Below, in pieces: positions 1 to 7,110 of a stretch of DNA of 14,153 nucleotides. The stretch is from Verrucomicrobiaceae bacterium (lineage in GTDB: Bacteria; Verrucomicrobiota; Verrucomicrobiae; Verrucomicrobiales; Akkermansiaceae), in assembly GCA_947372405.1 (NCBI GenBank), contig CANBTO010000068.1, positions 1-14,153 on the forward strand. Reading direction: 5' to 3'. Below the pieces are notes generated by a model that worked only from the letters and a program-made list of their open reading frames with translations, was not told where the DNA came from and did no database searches. Each line of letters opens with the position of its first letter. Position 1 is the stretch's first letter. Both the position numbers and the translations under genes were made by a program.

Positions 1-1
1 A

Positions 2-523
2 TACTCGATGGGCGGTCGGCTGGCGCTGCACGCGCTTTTGGAGAAGGACCATCCATGGCAGGCGGCGGTCATCGTTTCCGCACACCCCGGGTTGGAAGCT
101 CCGGACGAACGGGATGTCCGTTGCGCGGCAGACGCGGCCTGGGCGGCCAAGGCGCTCGCCGGCAACTGGCAGGCGTTTCTAACGGAATGGAACGCCCAGC
201 CCGTGCTTGCGGGCAAGGCCGCGCGCGATCCGCAGGCGTCCGCAAGCCTGGTGGCGCGCCGCCGTGAGATCGCACGCGGTTTCGTCGATTGGTCGCTCGG
301 CGCGCAGCAACCATTGTGGGAAAGGCTTCACGAAATCACCGTCCCCGTGTTGTGGGTGGCCGGAGAGAACGACGCGAAGTTTCACGCGCTGGCGGAACGC
401 GCCGCCGCAATGATGCCGCAGGCGGTGCTGGCCATCGCGCCGGATGCCGGCCACCGCGTGCCGTGGGAGGCCGAGGAATGGCTGGCCAGGAGAGTGGCAG
501 GCTTCCTGCGATCAGGCACCTGA
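2..523 (+). CDS. menH: MenH-like alpha/beta hydrolase, 3' part (5' end outside window)
   Basis: The reading frame is open from the window edge, so this is the C-terminal 173 residues of a longer protein. It begins Tyr-Ser-Met-Gly-Gly-Arg-Leu-Ala-Leu, the nucleophile elbow typical of MenH, with the probable catalytic Ser encoded at 5-7. Downstream are a lid region (WQAFLTEWNAQPVLA), WSLGAQQPLW, the acid-bearing segment VAGENDAKF and the terminal histidine motif DAGHRVPWE. This order matches MenH (2-succinyl-6-hydroxy-2,4-cyclohexadiene-1-carboxylate synthase), which eliminates pyruvate from SEPHCHC in cytoplasmic menaquinone synthesis. The GYSMGGR elbow and the W-x-x-Q-P-V lid pattern favour MenH over a generic hydrolase. 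No other men gene is visible, so the assignment rests on this fragment alone. The next gene follows on the same strand after 81 bases. Confidence 0.8.
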   Translation, partial: YSMGGRLALHALLEKDHPWQAAVIVSAHPGLEAPDERDVRCAADAAWAAKALAGNWQAFLTEWNAQPVLAGKAARDPQASASLVARRREIARGFVDWSLGAQQPLWERLHEITVPVLWVAGENDAKFHALAERAAAMMPQAVLAIAPDAGHRVPWEAEEWLARRVAGFLRSGT

Positions 524-604
524 TTGTCGATCGCTCGTCGCCGGGCTTGCTTCCATAGGCGGAACCGCGCGAAAACCAGCGTGCCACTCACGTTTCCGCC
601 CTTC

Positions 605-1960
605 ATGCGCCTCGCCGTCATCAACGTCGTCGGACTTTCGGAGTCCCTGTTAGGTCCGCACATGCCGCGGCTCACGGCCTTTGCGGAAAAACACGGCCGC
701 CAATCCCATGCGCCCGCCTTCCCGGCAGTGACCTGCACCGCGCAGTCCACCGTCGTCACCGGTACCTCGCCCGCCGGTCACGGCGTCGTCGCCAACGGCT
801 GGTATGACCGCGAGTCCGCTGAAGTTCGATTCTGGAAACAAAGCAACCACCTCGTCCGCGGCGAAAAGCTCTGGGACAAGCTGCGCAGCGAGATCCCCGG
901 CTTCACCTGCGCCAAGCTCTTCTGGTGGTACAACATGCACTCCACCGCGGATTTCACCATCACACCGCGCCCGCTCTACCCGGCGGACGGACGCAAGGTC
1001 TTCGACATCCACACGCAGCCGATGTTGATGCGCGACGACCTGAAACGCGACCTCGGCGATTTTCCCTTCCCAGCCTTCTGGGGTCCGGCGGCGGGTATCG
1101 CCTCGTCCGAATGGATCGCAGCATCCGCCAGATGGGTGGAGGAAAAACACTCGCCCACCCTCAGCCTCATCTATCTGCCGCACCTCGACTACCCGCTGCA
1201 GAAGGACGGCCCGCTCTCGCCTAACATCCCGGCGGAACTTGGAAAAATCGACCAAGTCGCCGGCGAGTTCATCGCGTTCTACGAAAACCGCGGCGTGCGC
1301 GTGCTCGTTCTGTCAGAATACGGCATTTCGCCCGTCTCCCGCCCCGTCTACCTCAACCGCCTGTTCCGCCACCAAGGCTGGCTGCTTCTCAAAAACGAAC
1401 TCGGCCGCGAGACCCTCGACTGCGGCGGCTCCCGCGCCTTCGCCGTGGCGGACCACCAGGTCGCCCATGTCTATGTGAACGATCCCTCGATCCGCGACGA
1501 GGTCCGCTCCTTGTTAGAAAACACGCCGGGCATCGATGAGGTCCGCGTTCCCGCGGAAACCTGGGGCCATGGTGCCGCGACCGAACGCGCCGGGGACTTC
1601 ATCGCCGTCGCCAAGCCGGACGCGTGGTTCACTTATTACTTCTGGCAGGACGACGCGCTGGCACCCGACTACGCCCGCACCATCGACATCCACCGCAAGC
1701 CCGGCTACGACCCCTGCGAACTCTTCCTCGATCCCGCGCTGCGGCTGCCGAAGCTGGAGATCGCGAAGTTCCTCCTGAAGAAAAAACTCGGCCTGCGTGG
1801 ACTGCTGGAAGTGATCCCGCTGGACGCCACGCTCGTCAAAGGCTCCCACGGTCGCGACAAGGTCCCGCCGAACGAACGGCCGGTTCTGTTAGGGACGCGC
1901 GAGACCGTCGCCAGCTCGGAGGATGTGCACCGCGTGATCCTCGATGCGGTGCGCCGTTAG
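605..1960 (+). CDS. Alkaline-phosphatase-superfamily phosphodiesterase (nucleotide pyrophosphatase type)
   Basis: This is a 451-residue protein. I chose ATG 605 (MRLAVINVVGL) because the upstream extension starts at TTG directly after the menH stop and looks non-coding. The N-terminal part resembles NPP-type phosphodiesterases: a threonine-rich nucleophile region at about residues 41-53 (AVTCTAQSTVVTG), then HGVVANGWYD, the counterpart of HGIVxNxMYD in NPPs. YLPHLDYPLQKDGP (Asp195) aligns with the metal-ligand D...GP segment, and GSHGRD near the C-terminus with the GTHGYD region. At the usual SDHG metal site the protein reads SEYG (Glu238, Tyr239). There is no signal peptide, so it is probably cytoplasmic. 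From memory, very similar proteins accompany ebo (eustigmatophyte/bacterial operon) clusters in other bacteria, but no ebo gene is visible here. The substrate is unknown. It ends 9 bases from the convergent rnc stop. Confidence 0.82.
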   Translation: MRLAVINVVGLSESLLGPHMPRLTAFAEKHGRQSHAPAFPAVTCTAQSTVVTGTSPAGHGVVANGWYDRESAEVRFWKQSNHLVRGEKLWDKLRSEIPGFTCAKLFWWYNMHSTADFTITPRPLYPADGRKVFDIHTQPMLMRDDLKRDLGDFPFPAFWGPAAGIASSEWIAASARWVEEKHSPTLSLIYLPHLDYPLQKDGPLSPNIPAELGKIDQVAGEFIAFYENRGVRVLVLSEYGISPVSRPVYLNRLFRHQGWLLLKNELGRETLDCGGSRAFAVADHQVAHVYVNDPSIRDEVRSLLENTPGIDEVRVPAETWGHGAATERAGDFIAVAKPDAWFTYYFWQDDALAPDYARTIDIHRKPGYDPCELFLDPALRLPKLEIAKFLLKKKLGLRGLLEVIPLDATLVKGSHGRDKVPPNERPVLLGTRETVASSEDVHRVILDAVRR

Positions 1961-1969
1961 GTCGCGTCT

Positions 1970-2653
1970 TCAAGCCTCCCACACGCGGGACCGCAGGGCC
2001 TCTGCGGCGGCTCTTGCCTCCGCCTCCTTCTTGCTCTTGCCCTTGCCGGTGGCGAGCACGAGGGTTTTCCATGAGACCTCAGCCTGGAACACGCGGCGGT
2101 GGTCAGGCCCGCTCTCGCTGATGATCCGATAGATCGGAGCCTGCGGGTTGATCGCCTGCAGCAACTCCTGAAGTTCGCCCTTCGGGTTCCGCTCCTCCGG
2201 GCTGGTGACCATGCTGCCGATCTCGGCCTCGAACAAGCGCAGGATCAGCTCGCGCGCAGGATTCGGCCCCGAGTCCAGATAGACCGCACCGATGAGCGCC
2301 TCGAACGCGTCCGCCAATGTCGACAGACGGCGCCTGCCGCCGGTCGCCTCCTCGCCTTTGCCTAACAAAACATAATCGCCCAGATGGATGGCCATCGCGA
2401 ACCGGGCGAGCGCCCTGCGGGAAACGACTCGCGAGCGCAGCTTGGTGAGCCTGCCCTCGGTGAAGTCCGGGAACATCTTGTAGAGTTCCTCCGTGACGAT
2501 GAGCTGCAGCACGGCGTCCCCGAGGAATTCAAGCCGCTGGTTGTCGAAATGCGGCTTCTGGGACTCGTAGGCAAGGCTGGGATGGGTCAACGCCTCCGCC
2601 AACAGGAGGGAGTTGCGAAACTTGTAGTGAATCCGGCTTTCCAGCGGCTGCAT
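1970..2653 (-). CDS. rnc: Ribonuclease III
   Basis: This 227-residue protein has the normal length for bacterial RNase III, the Mg-dependent endonuclease that cuts double-stranded RNA during rRNA and mRNA processing. The family signature LEFLGDAVL is at residues 41-49. The second catalytic cluster DAFEALIGAVYLDSG starts at residue 115, with Glu118 as the expected catalytic glutamate. A double-stranded-RNA-binding domain fills about residues 156-222 and ends in the basic helix GKSKKEAEARAAAEAL. The ATG at 2653 gives a normal N-terminus (MQPLESRIHYKF). The gene converges on the phosphodiesterase gene with a 9-base gap. A tRNA-His gene ends 64 bases upstream on the same strand, so co-transcription is possible. 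Leu97 uses a rare TTA codon in the GTTAG context discussed in the findings. Confidence 0.96.
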   Translation of the reverse strand: MQPLESRIHYKFRNSLLLAEALTHPSLAYESQKPHFDNQRLEFLGDAVLQLIVTEELYKMFPDFTEGRLTKLRSRVVSRRALARFAMAIHLGDYVLLGKGEEATGGRRRLSTLADAFEALIGAVYLDSGPNPARELILRLFEAEIGSMVTSPEERNPKGELQELLQAINPQAPIYRIISESGPDHRRVFQAEVSWKTLVLATGKGKSKKEAEARAAAEALRSRVWEA

Positions 2654-2717
2654 CGGTCGTGTGGCTTGATGTCCTCCCTCCCCGCCCGCATTCAGCGTGA
2701 AATCCCGATGGGAAAGG

Positions 2718-2793
2718 TGGGGTGATCGACGGGACTCGAACCCGCAACAACCAGAATCACAATCTGGGGCTCTACCATTGAACTACGACCACC
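2718..2793 (-). tRNA. tRNA-His (anticodon GTG)
   Basis: Read on the minus strand the sequence folds as a complete cloverleaf. The anticodon stem is CCAGA/TCTGG around the loop TTGTGAT, so the anticodon is GTG. The T arm has the loop TTCGAGT, and the D arm has GTTC...GAGC. The acceptor stem GTGGTCG/CGATCAC contains one G-T wobble. The extra 5' G (2793) opposite discriminator C (2721) is the G-1:C73 pair that identifies tRNA-His. The terminal CCA is encoded (2718-2720). The gene lies upstream of rnc on the same strand. Confidence 0.97.
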
Positions 2794-2941
2794 ATTGAAA
2801 CGGCGGGCGGCAGAATGCAGCGGTCCCGCCGGATTTGGAAAGGTAAAAATCGCAGCAACCTGCGGAAAACCACGGCTTGCCCGCAGTGCCACCTCCATTC
2901 CGACGGGCCGATGTGTCAAAATTCCCATGGAATGACAAAAT

Positions 2942-3091
2942 CGAAACGCGGAGACGCAGAGCGCGCGGAGGACTTCGCGGAGAGGAAATGGATTTGTAAA
3001 GGGAACCAAGGGGAAACCCCACGCAGATTCCATTTTACACTTCAAACACTCAGCGTCTTCCTCTGCGAAGTTCGCGTCTCTGCGTTTCGCT
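2942..3091. repeat. Imperfect inverted repeat, dispersed-element type (GACGCAGAG family)
   Basis: The gap between tRNA-His and tyrS holds a roughly 150-base imperfect inverted repeat. The left arm starts cgaaacgcggagacgc (2942-2957) and contains acttcgcggag. The right arm, read in reverse complement, gives agcgaaacgcagagacgc followed by gaacttcgcagaggaa. An inner pair AAATGGA/TCCATTT around 2985 and 3030 continues the symmetry. The two arms are diverged copies of the same purine-rich GACGCAGAG text. I recall this text as a common intergenic repeat in Verrucomicrobiota and Planctomycetes. It codes for nothing I can recognise. It may be a REP/MITE-like non-autonomous element, and its transcript could form a long hairpin between the divergent tRNA and tyrS genes. 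Confidence 0.7.
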
Positions 3092-3187
3092 GAAATCATC
3101 CTCGCTTCAGCCAGCCCTCCCTGCGTTTTTCCGGACTTGGCAGCAGGCACGCAGCAGGCATTCTCCCGCCTGTTCCACCATTCCCCG

Positions 3188-4381
3188 ATGTCTCCCGAAC
3201 AACAACTCGCCCAACTCACCGCAGGCACCGCCAAGGTCCTTTCCGAAAAGGAACTGCTGGAAAAACTCCGCGATTCGGAGAAATACGGCCGCCCGCTGCG
3301 CATCAAGCTGGGCGTGGACCCCACCGCTCCGGACATCCACCTCGGCCACACCGTGGCGTTGGAAAAACTCCGCCAGTTCCAGCTCCTCGGCCACCAGGCC
3401 GTGCTGCTCATCGGCGACTTCACCGCCACCGTCGGCGATCCCACCGGCCGCTCGTCCACCCGCCCGCCGCTCACCCGCGACGAAGTGCTCGTCAACGCCG
3501 AGACCTACACCGACCAGGCCTTCAAGATCCTCGACCGCTCGAAGACCGAGATCGTTTACAACGGCGACTGGTTCCGCAAGATGACCTACGAGGAAATCCT
3601 CAAACTCAATGGCCGCGTCACCCTCCAGCAGATGCTCCAGCGCGAGGACTTCCGCACCCGCCTCGATGCCGGCCAGGAAATCCGCCTCCACGAACTCCAA
3701 TACCCGATCATGCAGGGCTGGGACTCCGTGGAAATCCGCGCCGATGTCGAGATCGGCGGCACCGACCAGCTCTTCAACATCCTCGTCGGCCGCGACCTCC
3801 AGAAGGAGGAAGGCCAACCGCAGCAGGTCGTCATGGTCATGCCGCTGCTCGAAGGCCTCGACGGTGTTAGAAAGATGTCCAAGTCCTACGGCAACTACGT
3901 CGGCGTTTCCGATCCACCGCAGGAAATGTTCGGCAAGCTCATGAGCGTGTCCGACGAACTGATGGACCGCTACTACCTCCTTCTGTTAGGCGAGGCCCGC
4001 GATCCCAACGGCCACCCGATGGACGCCAAGAAGTCGCTCGCCGAGAAACTCACCAGCCGCTACCACGGCCCCGATGCCGGCCCCTCCGCACGCGCCGACT
4101 GGGACACGCGTTTTTCCAAAAAAGACCTCGCCGCCGCCGAGTTGCCGGAACTTTCCATCGCCGCTCTGCCCGCGGATCTAACGGTTCTGTCCCTCACCGC
4201 CCACGCCTTCCAAGCCGCCTTCGGCTTGGAGAAATCCAACGGTGAGCTGAAGAAACAATTCATCACCACCGGCTCCGTCCAGCTCAACGGTGAGAAACTC
4301 ACCGATCCCACGGCGGCCGTTTCACCGGCGGCCGGAGACGTGTTGAAGCTCTCGAAGAAGCATGCGGTGAGGTTTGTGTGA
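3188..4381 (+). CDS. tyrS: Tyrosyl-tRNA synthetase
   Basis: This 397-residue class I aminoacyl-tRNA synthetase charges tRNA-Tyr with tyrosine in the cytoplasm. The HIGH-type motif is HLGH at residues 51-54 within GVDPTAPDIHLGH. The KMSKS loop is exact at residues 229-233 (KMSKSYGNYV). A C-terminal S4 RNA-binding domain covers about residues 335-397 (GELKKQFITTGSVQLNGEKL). The sequence resembles the TyrZ-like subgroup (GDFTATVGDPTGRS) rather than E. coli TyrS. I chose ATG 3188 over an in-frame TTG at 3137 because the extension is absent from the family and runs toward the upstream repeat. No T-box leader is seen. The stop lies 34 bases from the stop of the convergent downstream gene. Confidence 0.96.
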   Translation: MSPEQQLAQLTAGTAKVLSEKELLEKLRDSEKYGRPLRIKLGVDPTAPDIHLGHTVALEKLRQFQLLGHQAVLLIGDFTATVGDPTGRSSTRPPLTRDEVLVNAETYTDQAFKILDRSKTEIVYNGDWFRKMTYEEILKLNGRVTLQQMLQREDFRTRLDAGQEIRLHELQYPIMQGWDSVEIRADVEIGGTDQLFNILVGRDLQKEEGQPQQVVMVMPLLEGLDGVRKMSKSYGNYVGVSDPPQEMFGKLMSVSDELMDRYYLLLLGEARDPNGHPMDAKKSLAEKLTSRYHGPDAGPSARADWDTRFSKKDLAAAELPELSIAALPADLTVLSLTAHAFQAAFGLEKSNGELKKQFITTGSVQLNGEKLTDPTAAVSPAAGDVLKLSKKHAVRFV

Positions 4382-4415
4382 TTCTCATTCCCAGACGTGG
4401 GTAGTTCGCCGTTGG

Positions 4416-6368
4416 TTAATTGGAACCGCCTTTGTCTCTTGCCCTCAATCTTTGAAGGGCCAAACCAGCGCCGACAAGAACTGTCAGACTCAAGCCCATG
4501 ATGGCAAAATCATGGGTAAAAACATATCGCGTGAAATCCTCCATTCGGTCCCGGGGAGGCGGAGTTGGTTTCATTTCGATCCGGGTTACCAGCGAATCAG
4601 GCACCGCGATTTTCCTTCTTAGCAGGCACGTTTTTGCCGACATGCGGGCGACAAAGAATAACGTCTGGCCACTTGAGTCTTGATACAAGCTTGCAGCCGG
4701 GTGCTCAAGAAACGACTTCAACAGTGGCACATCCACAGGATCGTTCAGTGTGTCCAGAAGGTAAATTCCGACTGACAGCGCTGAACCATTCTCCCTATGA
4801 TCTGGTTTAATCTGCTCTCGTTTGACTCGATCGGCTTCGTCCGCCCACCATTGTTTCCGTTCTCTAGAGATCTGCTTGCCCAGAAAATCTCGCAAAGTTC
4901 CGGCCCATTCCTCGGGCAGCTTTCCCAGTCGTCTGTAAGCTTGATTGACACTGATTGTTTTGAGTGCCTCCAAAGGATCCGCTTCAAGCAAATGAATCAA
5001 CACGGCTTTCTCCCAATCCTCGATATCACCTCGGGTATTGAAAAGGAATCTTGCGTAGTATCTACCGAGCCCGGGATCATTCCTTTTTGATCGATCCAAT
5101 AGCCAAGGAATGGCTTCGGGCATGCGGTTCCTCGTTTCGAGTCCCGTTAGTCCGGCATTGATCCGTCCCATCCTATTGCTTTCGAGAAAACAAAAAAACT
5201 CTTCCGTTGCAAACATATCCTCGGTAACTATGCGGCTGGCAAGAAAGCCGGCAGCTGCATCTGCAACGCTCGTATCGCTGGAATCCAATGAGGCCTTGGC
5301 CAAGGCCACCAGCTTCAGGACGGATGCGTTGTCGGCGGGTTTGAATTCGTGTCCTCCGATCGTCATTTCGCGGAGCATGTCGTTGGTGCAGGCTAGGAAA
5401 CGCCAGACACAGGCCCTGCACTTCTCAGGTGTGCCATATGATTTAGATGGTTTTGCCTCCAGCGCCGCGATGCAGCGGTCCGCAAGGGCTTGACCGTTGT
5501 TTTCGATCAGCCACGGCTTCGAGAGCAAGCCCTTGATTCGAGCGATGGCCTTTGCCTGTTCCGGGGTGGCATCATGCTTTTCCGCCCGCTCCAACATCCA
5601 ATCCATGATTCTTGCCCGCTCCCGAAGTGAGAGTTGGTAATGACGAATCAGTTCAAGAATAGCGCAAAACTCTTCCAGATTTGACGCCGCCATGTGCTCG
5701 TTCCATTGGTTCTTGAAAAAGCTTTCATCGAGGCTTGTTTGCAGATCCGACTCGCGAATCTCTTCGGCCATTGCTTCCTGAAGTTCGTTCGCCACGTAGC
5801 GTCCTCGCTGAGGTTCGCTTGTGATCCTTTGACCCGGGATATTGAAAATGTAGCGGATTTCCCCGTCGATATCGCCTCTTTGATCGCTGACGCCACCGAG
5901 GGCCAAGGCGCTGCGGGGTGGAAGATCCCCCGGCGCAGGCACTGACGCACATCCTGTCTGCAACGGCTCGCGTGAAAACCAGTTGCCACCGAATTTGACC
6001 TGACTGTGAACCTTATTCAGCTCTCCGATGATTTTCGGTATCGACTCGTCCGTGTCGTTGATCAGGTAAACGACCATGTAGGGTTTTGCGTGTCCGTAGC
6101 GAGCGACTCCAGTTCGGTCCGTGGGATTGGGAACGAGTGAAACGTCGTCCTTCTTGAAAATAATCCCGGGCGGAAGATTCCTAATCGGGATTACTTTTCT
6201 GAGCGCATAGCCATTGTCGGAATAGTCACTTAGAAGTGGTTGCCCTGAAACGTCTGGCCCATTGGATTCATCCTGAGCAACAGCTTCAAATGCCGAGAAT
6301 GAAGTCAGAAGAACAAGCAATCGAACCGTCCACAATGGAGCCTTGCAAAGATATGCGAGGCGGTACAT
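4416..6368 (-). CDS. Secreted/membrane-tethered protein of unknown function, about 650 residues
   Basis: I do not recognise a family. From ATG 6368 the protein starts MYRLAYLCK, followed by a hydrophobic stretch and a likely signal-peptidase site after FEAVA (AVA|QD). An in-frame TTG at 6407 would add 13 residues before the signal peptide and is less likely. Near the C-terminus is one hydrophobic segment (FAIMGLSLTVLVGAGLAL) followed by Arg-Leu-Arg-Ala-Arg-Asp-Lys, the pattern of a stop-transfer anchor with a short cytoplasmic tail. The large middle region would therefore face the periplasm. It is rich in helix-forming residues and includes passages (VADAAAGFLASRIV, DPVDVPLLKSFLEHPAASLY) that suggest HEAT-like or other alpha-solenoid structure. 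Base composition looks lower in GC than in the tyrS and pepO genes. It converges on tyrS. The gene is probably real given its length, the plausible signal peptide and the C-terminal anchor. Confidence 0.75.
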   Translation of the reverse strand: MYRLAYLCKAPLWTVRLLVLLTSFSAFEAVAQDESNGPDVSGQPLLSDYSDNGYALRKVIPIRNLPPGIIFKKDDVSLVPNPTDRTGVARYGHAKPYMVVYLINDTDESIPKIIGELNKVHSQVKFGGNWFSREPLQTGCASVPAPGDLPPRSALALGGVSDQRGDIDGEIRYIFNIPGQRITSEPQRGRYVANELQEAMAEEIRESDLQTSLDESFFKNQWNEHMAASNLEEFCAILELIRHYQLSLRERARIMDWMLERAEKHDATPEQAKAIARIKGLLSKPWLIENNGQALADRCIAALEAKPSKSYGTPEKCRACVWRFLACTNDMLREMTIGGHEFKPADNASVLKLVALAKASLDSSDTSVADAAAGFLASRIVTEDMFATEEFFCFLESNRMGRINAGLTGLETRNRMPEAIPWLLDRSKRNDPGLGRYYARFLFNTRGDIEDWEKAVLIHLLEADPLEALKTISVNQAYRRLGKLPEEWAGTLRDFLGKQISRERKQWWADEADRVKREQIKPDHRENGSALSVGIYLLDTLNDPVDVPLLKSFLEHPAASLYQDSSGQTLFFVARMSAKTCLLRRKIAVPDSLVTRIEMKPTPPPRDRMEDFTRYVFTHDFAIMGLSLTVLVGAGLALQRLRARDKGGSN

Positions 6369-6447
6369 GTCGTGACGTTGCAACCAGTTGATCGGTTTGA
6401 CCAGCAAAACCGGACGGGTTTACGGGTGGCAATGGGATGATACTCAA

Positions 6448-6462
6448 ACTGCAAGTTGCAGT
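6448..6462. promoter_or_regulatory. 15-base palindrome upstream of the 650-residue gene
   Basis: The sequence actgcaagttgcagt is a perfect 7-base inverted repeat with a one-base centre. It lies about 80 bases upstream of the chosen start at 6368 and just after the stop of the hicB fragment (6490). A dyad of this size could be a repressor operator. No clear -35/-10 pair was found next to it, so the role is only inferred. Confidence 0.3.
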
Positions 6463-6489
6463 GCGGTGGCCTTGTTCAAGTCCGCTACT

Positions 6490-6759
6490 TCACACCGCCA
6501 CAAGCGCGACGCGGGCGATGAAGCCGGAGCGGGTTTCACCGGTTTTGCCGGCCGCGGCATTGATGCGGCACAGGACTCGCTCGGGGAGGGAGATGTTCAG
6601 GCGCTTGGATTTCCCTGAGAGGGCGGCGAAATCCACTGAGGCGATCGCCCAAATCATGCCGGCATAGTCGGGGTTGGCGGAGTGGCTTTCGATCGCTTGC
6701 GGAGGCGGGATTTTTTCCCCGGCGTCGAGCAATCCCTCGATGTGAAAGGCAAGTGTCCG
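6490..6759 (-). pseudogene. hicB: 5'-truncated hicB-type antitoxin
   Basis: The frame encodes RTLAFHIEGLLDAGEKIPPP, a middle section, then SGKSKRLNISLPERVL and GETRSGFIARVAL before the stop at 6490. This is the typical end of a HicB antitoxin: the AFHIEGL helix, the Pro-rich link and a C-terminal ribbon-helix-helix DNA-binding domain. A TAG at 6760-6762 lies directly before the first recognisable codon. None of the N-terminal 40 or so residues of the HicB fold (the toxin-binding part) are recognisable in the upstream frames. A TTG at 6732 could in principle start an 80-residue protein that keeps the DNA-binding domain, but the HicA-neutralising part would be missing. No hicA gene is nearby. 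I read it as a decayed antitoxin. Confidence 0.75.
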
Positions 6760-6830
6760 CTATGCTCCCATTCCGAATCGCTGTGCCAATGGGAAACCAA
6801 TGAGCTGTGGCCTGCCACTCCGCAACCCAG

Positions 6831-7006
6831 GGCGATCAAGCTAGGGATTTTTTAACCACGAATGGACACGAATTCACGCGAATGAAGAGGTTTTTTGAAT
6901 CAAATCTCTGATTTCGATCATTCATTTCTGGAAATTCGTGTCGATTCGTGAGATTCGTGGTTCGATCATCTCCATATCACTGTGATTTCTCCCTAGCTTG
7001 ATCGCC
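6831..7006. repeat. Composite inverted-repeat element with 17-bp perfect termini
   Basis: The segment is bounded by ggcgatcaagctaggga (6831-6847) and its exact reverse complement at 6990-7006. Nested inside is a second inverted repeat, aaccacgaat (6854-6863) against attcgtggtt (6953-6962), with further partly matching acacgaatt words inside. The ACCACGAATGGACACGAATT text is a type I recall as a dispersed intergenic repeat in several environmental phyla. The centre (about 6885-6930) is AT-rich and non-coding. A 9-base direct repeat ctccgcaac lies just outside each end (6818-6826 and 7010-7018) but does not abut the termini. The structure resembles a MITE. No transposase is present. Positions 7007-7110 hold no gene or motif I can support. 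Confidence 0.72.
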
Positions 7007-7110
7007 GTGCTCCGCAACAACGATTTTCCGCCTTCATATGAGCTTTCTCGGCTGCCTCCCTCTCAAAAGAAAAGAAATTTAGCAGTGCGGTTACCGGCTG
7101 CAATCATTCG

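Noticed and set aside
2942..3091. A CRISPR array in the repeat-rich gap before tyrS
   Set aside because: The repeated text occurs as two inverted, diverged arms, not as several direct repeats with regular spacers, and no cas gene is present.
2692..3495. Long minus-strand open frame of 267 codons across tRNA-His, the inverted repeat and the start of tyrS
   Set aside because: It runs through a tRNA gene and antisense to the clear tyrS frame, and its translation is low-complexity Ser/Arg/Trp-rich text with no domain.
3107..3817. Minus-strand open frame of 236 codons antisense to tyrS
   Set aside because: It is an acidic, repetitive Glu/Val/Leu/Gly-rich shadow of the tyrS frame, with no start context or domain.
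4390..4401. CCCA-GACG-TGGG hairpin between the convergent tyrS and the 650-residue gene
   Set aside because: A 4-bp stem is too weak to call a terminator and no T-tract follows.
6818..7018. The ctccgcaac direct repeats as a target-site duplication of the repeat element
   Set aside because: The copies stand 4 and 3 bases away from the 17-bp termini rather than abutting them, so they could be chance. I kept them only as an observation.
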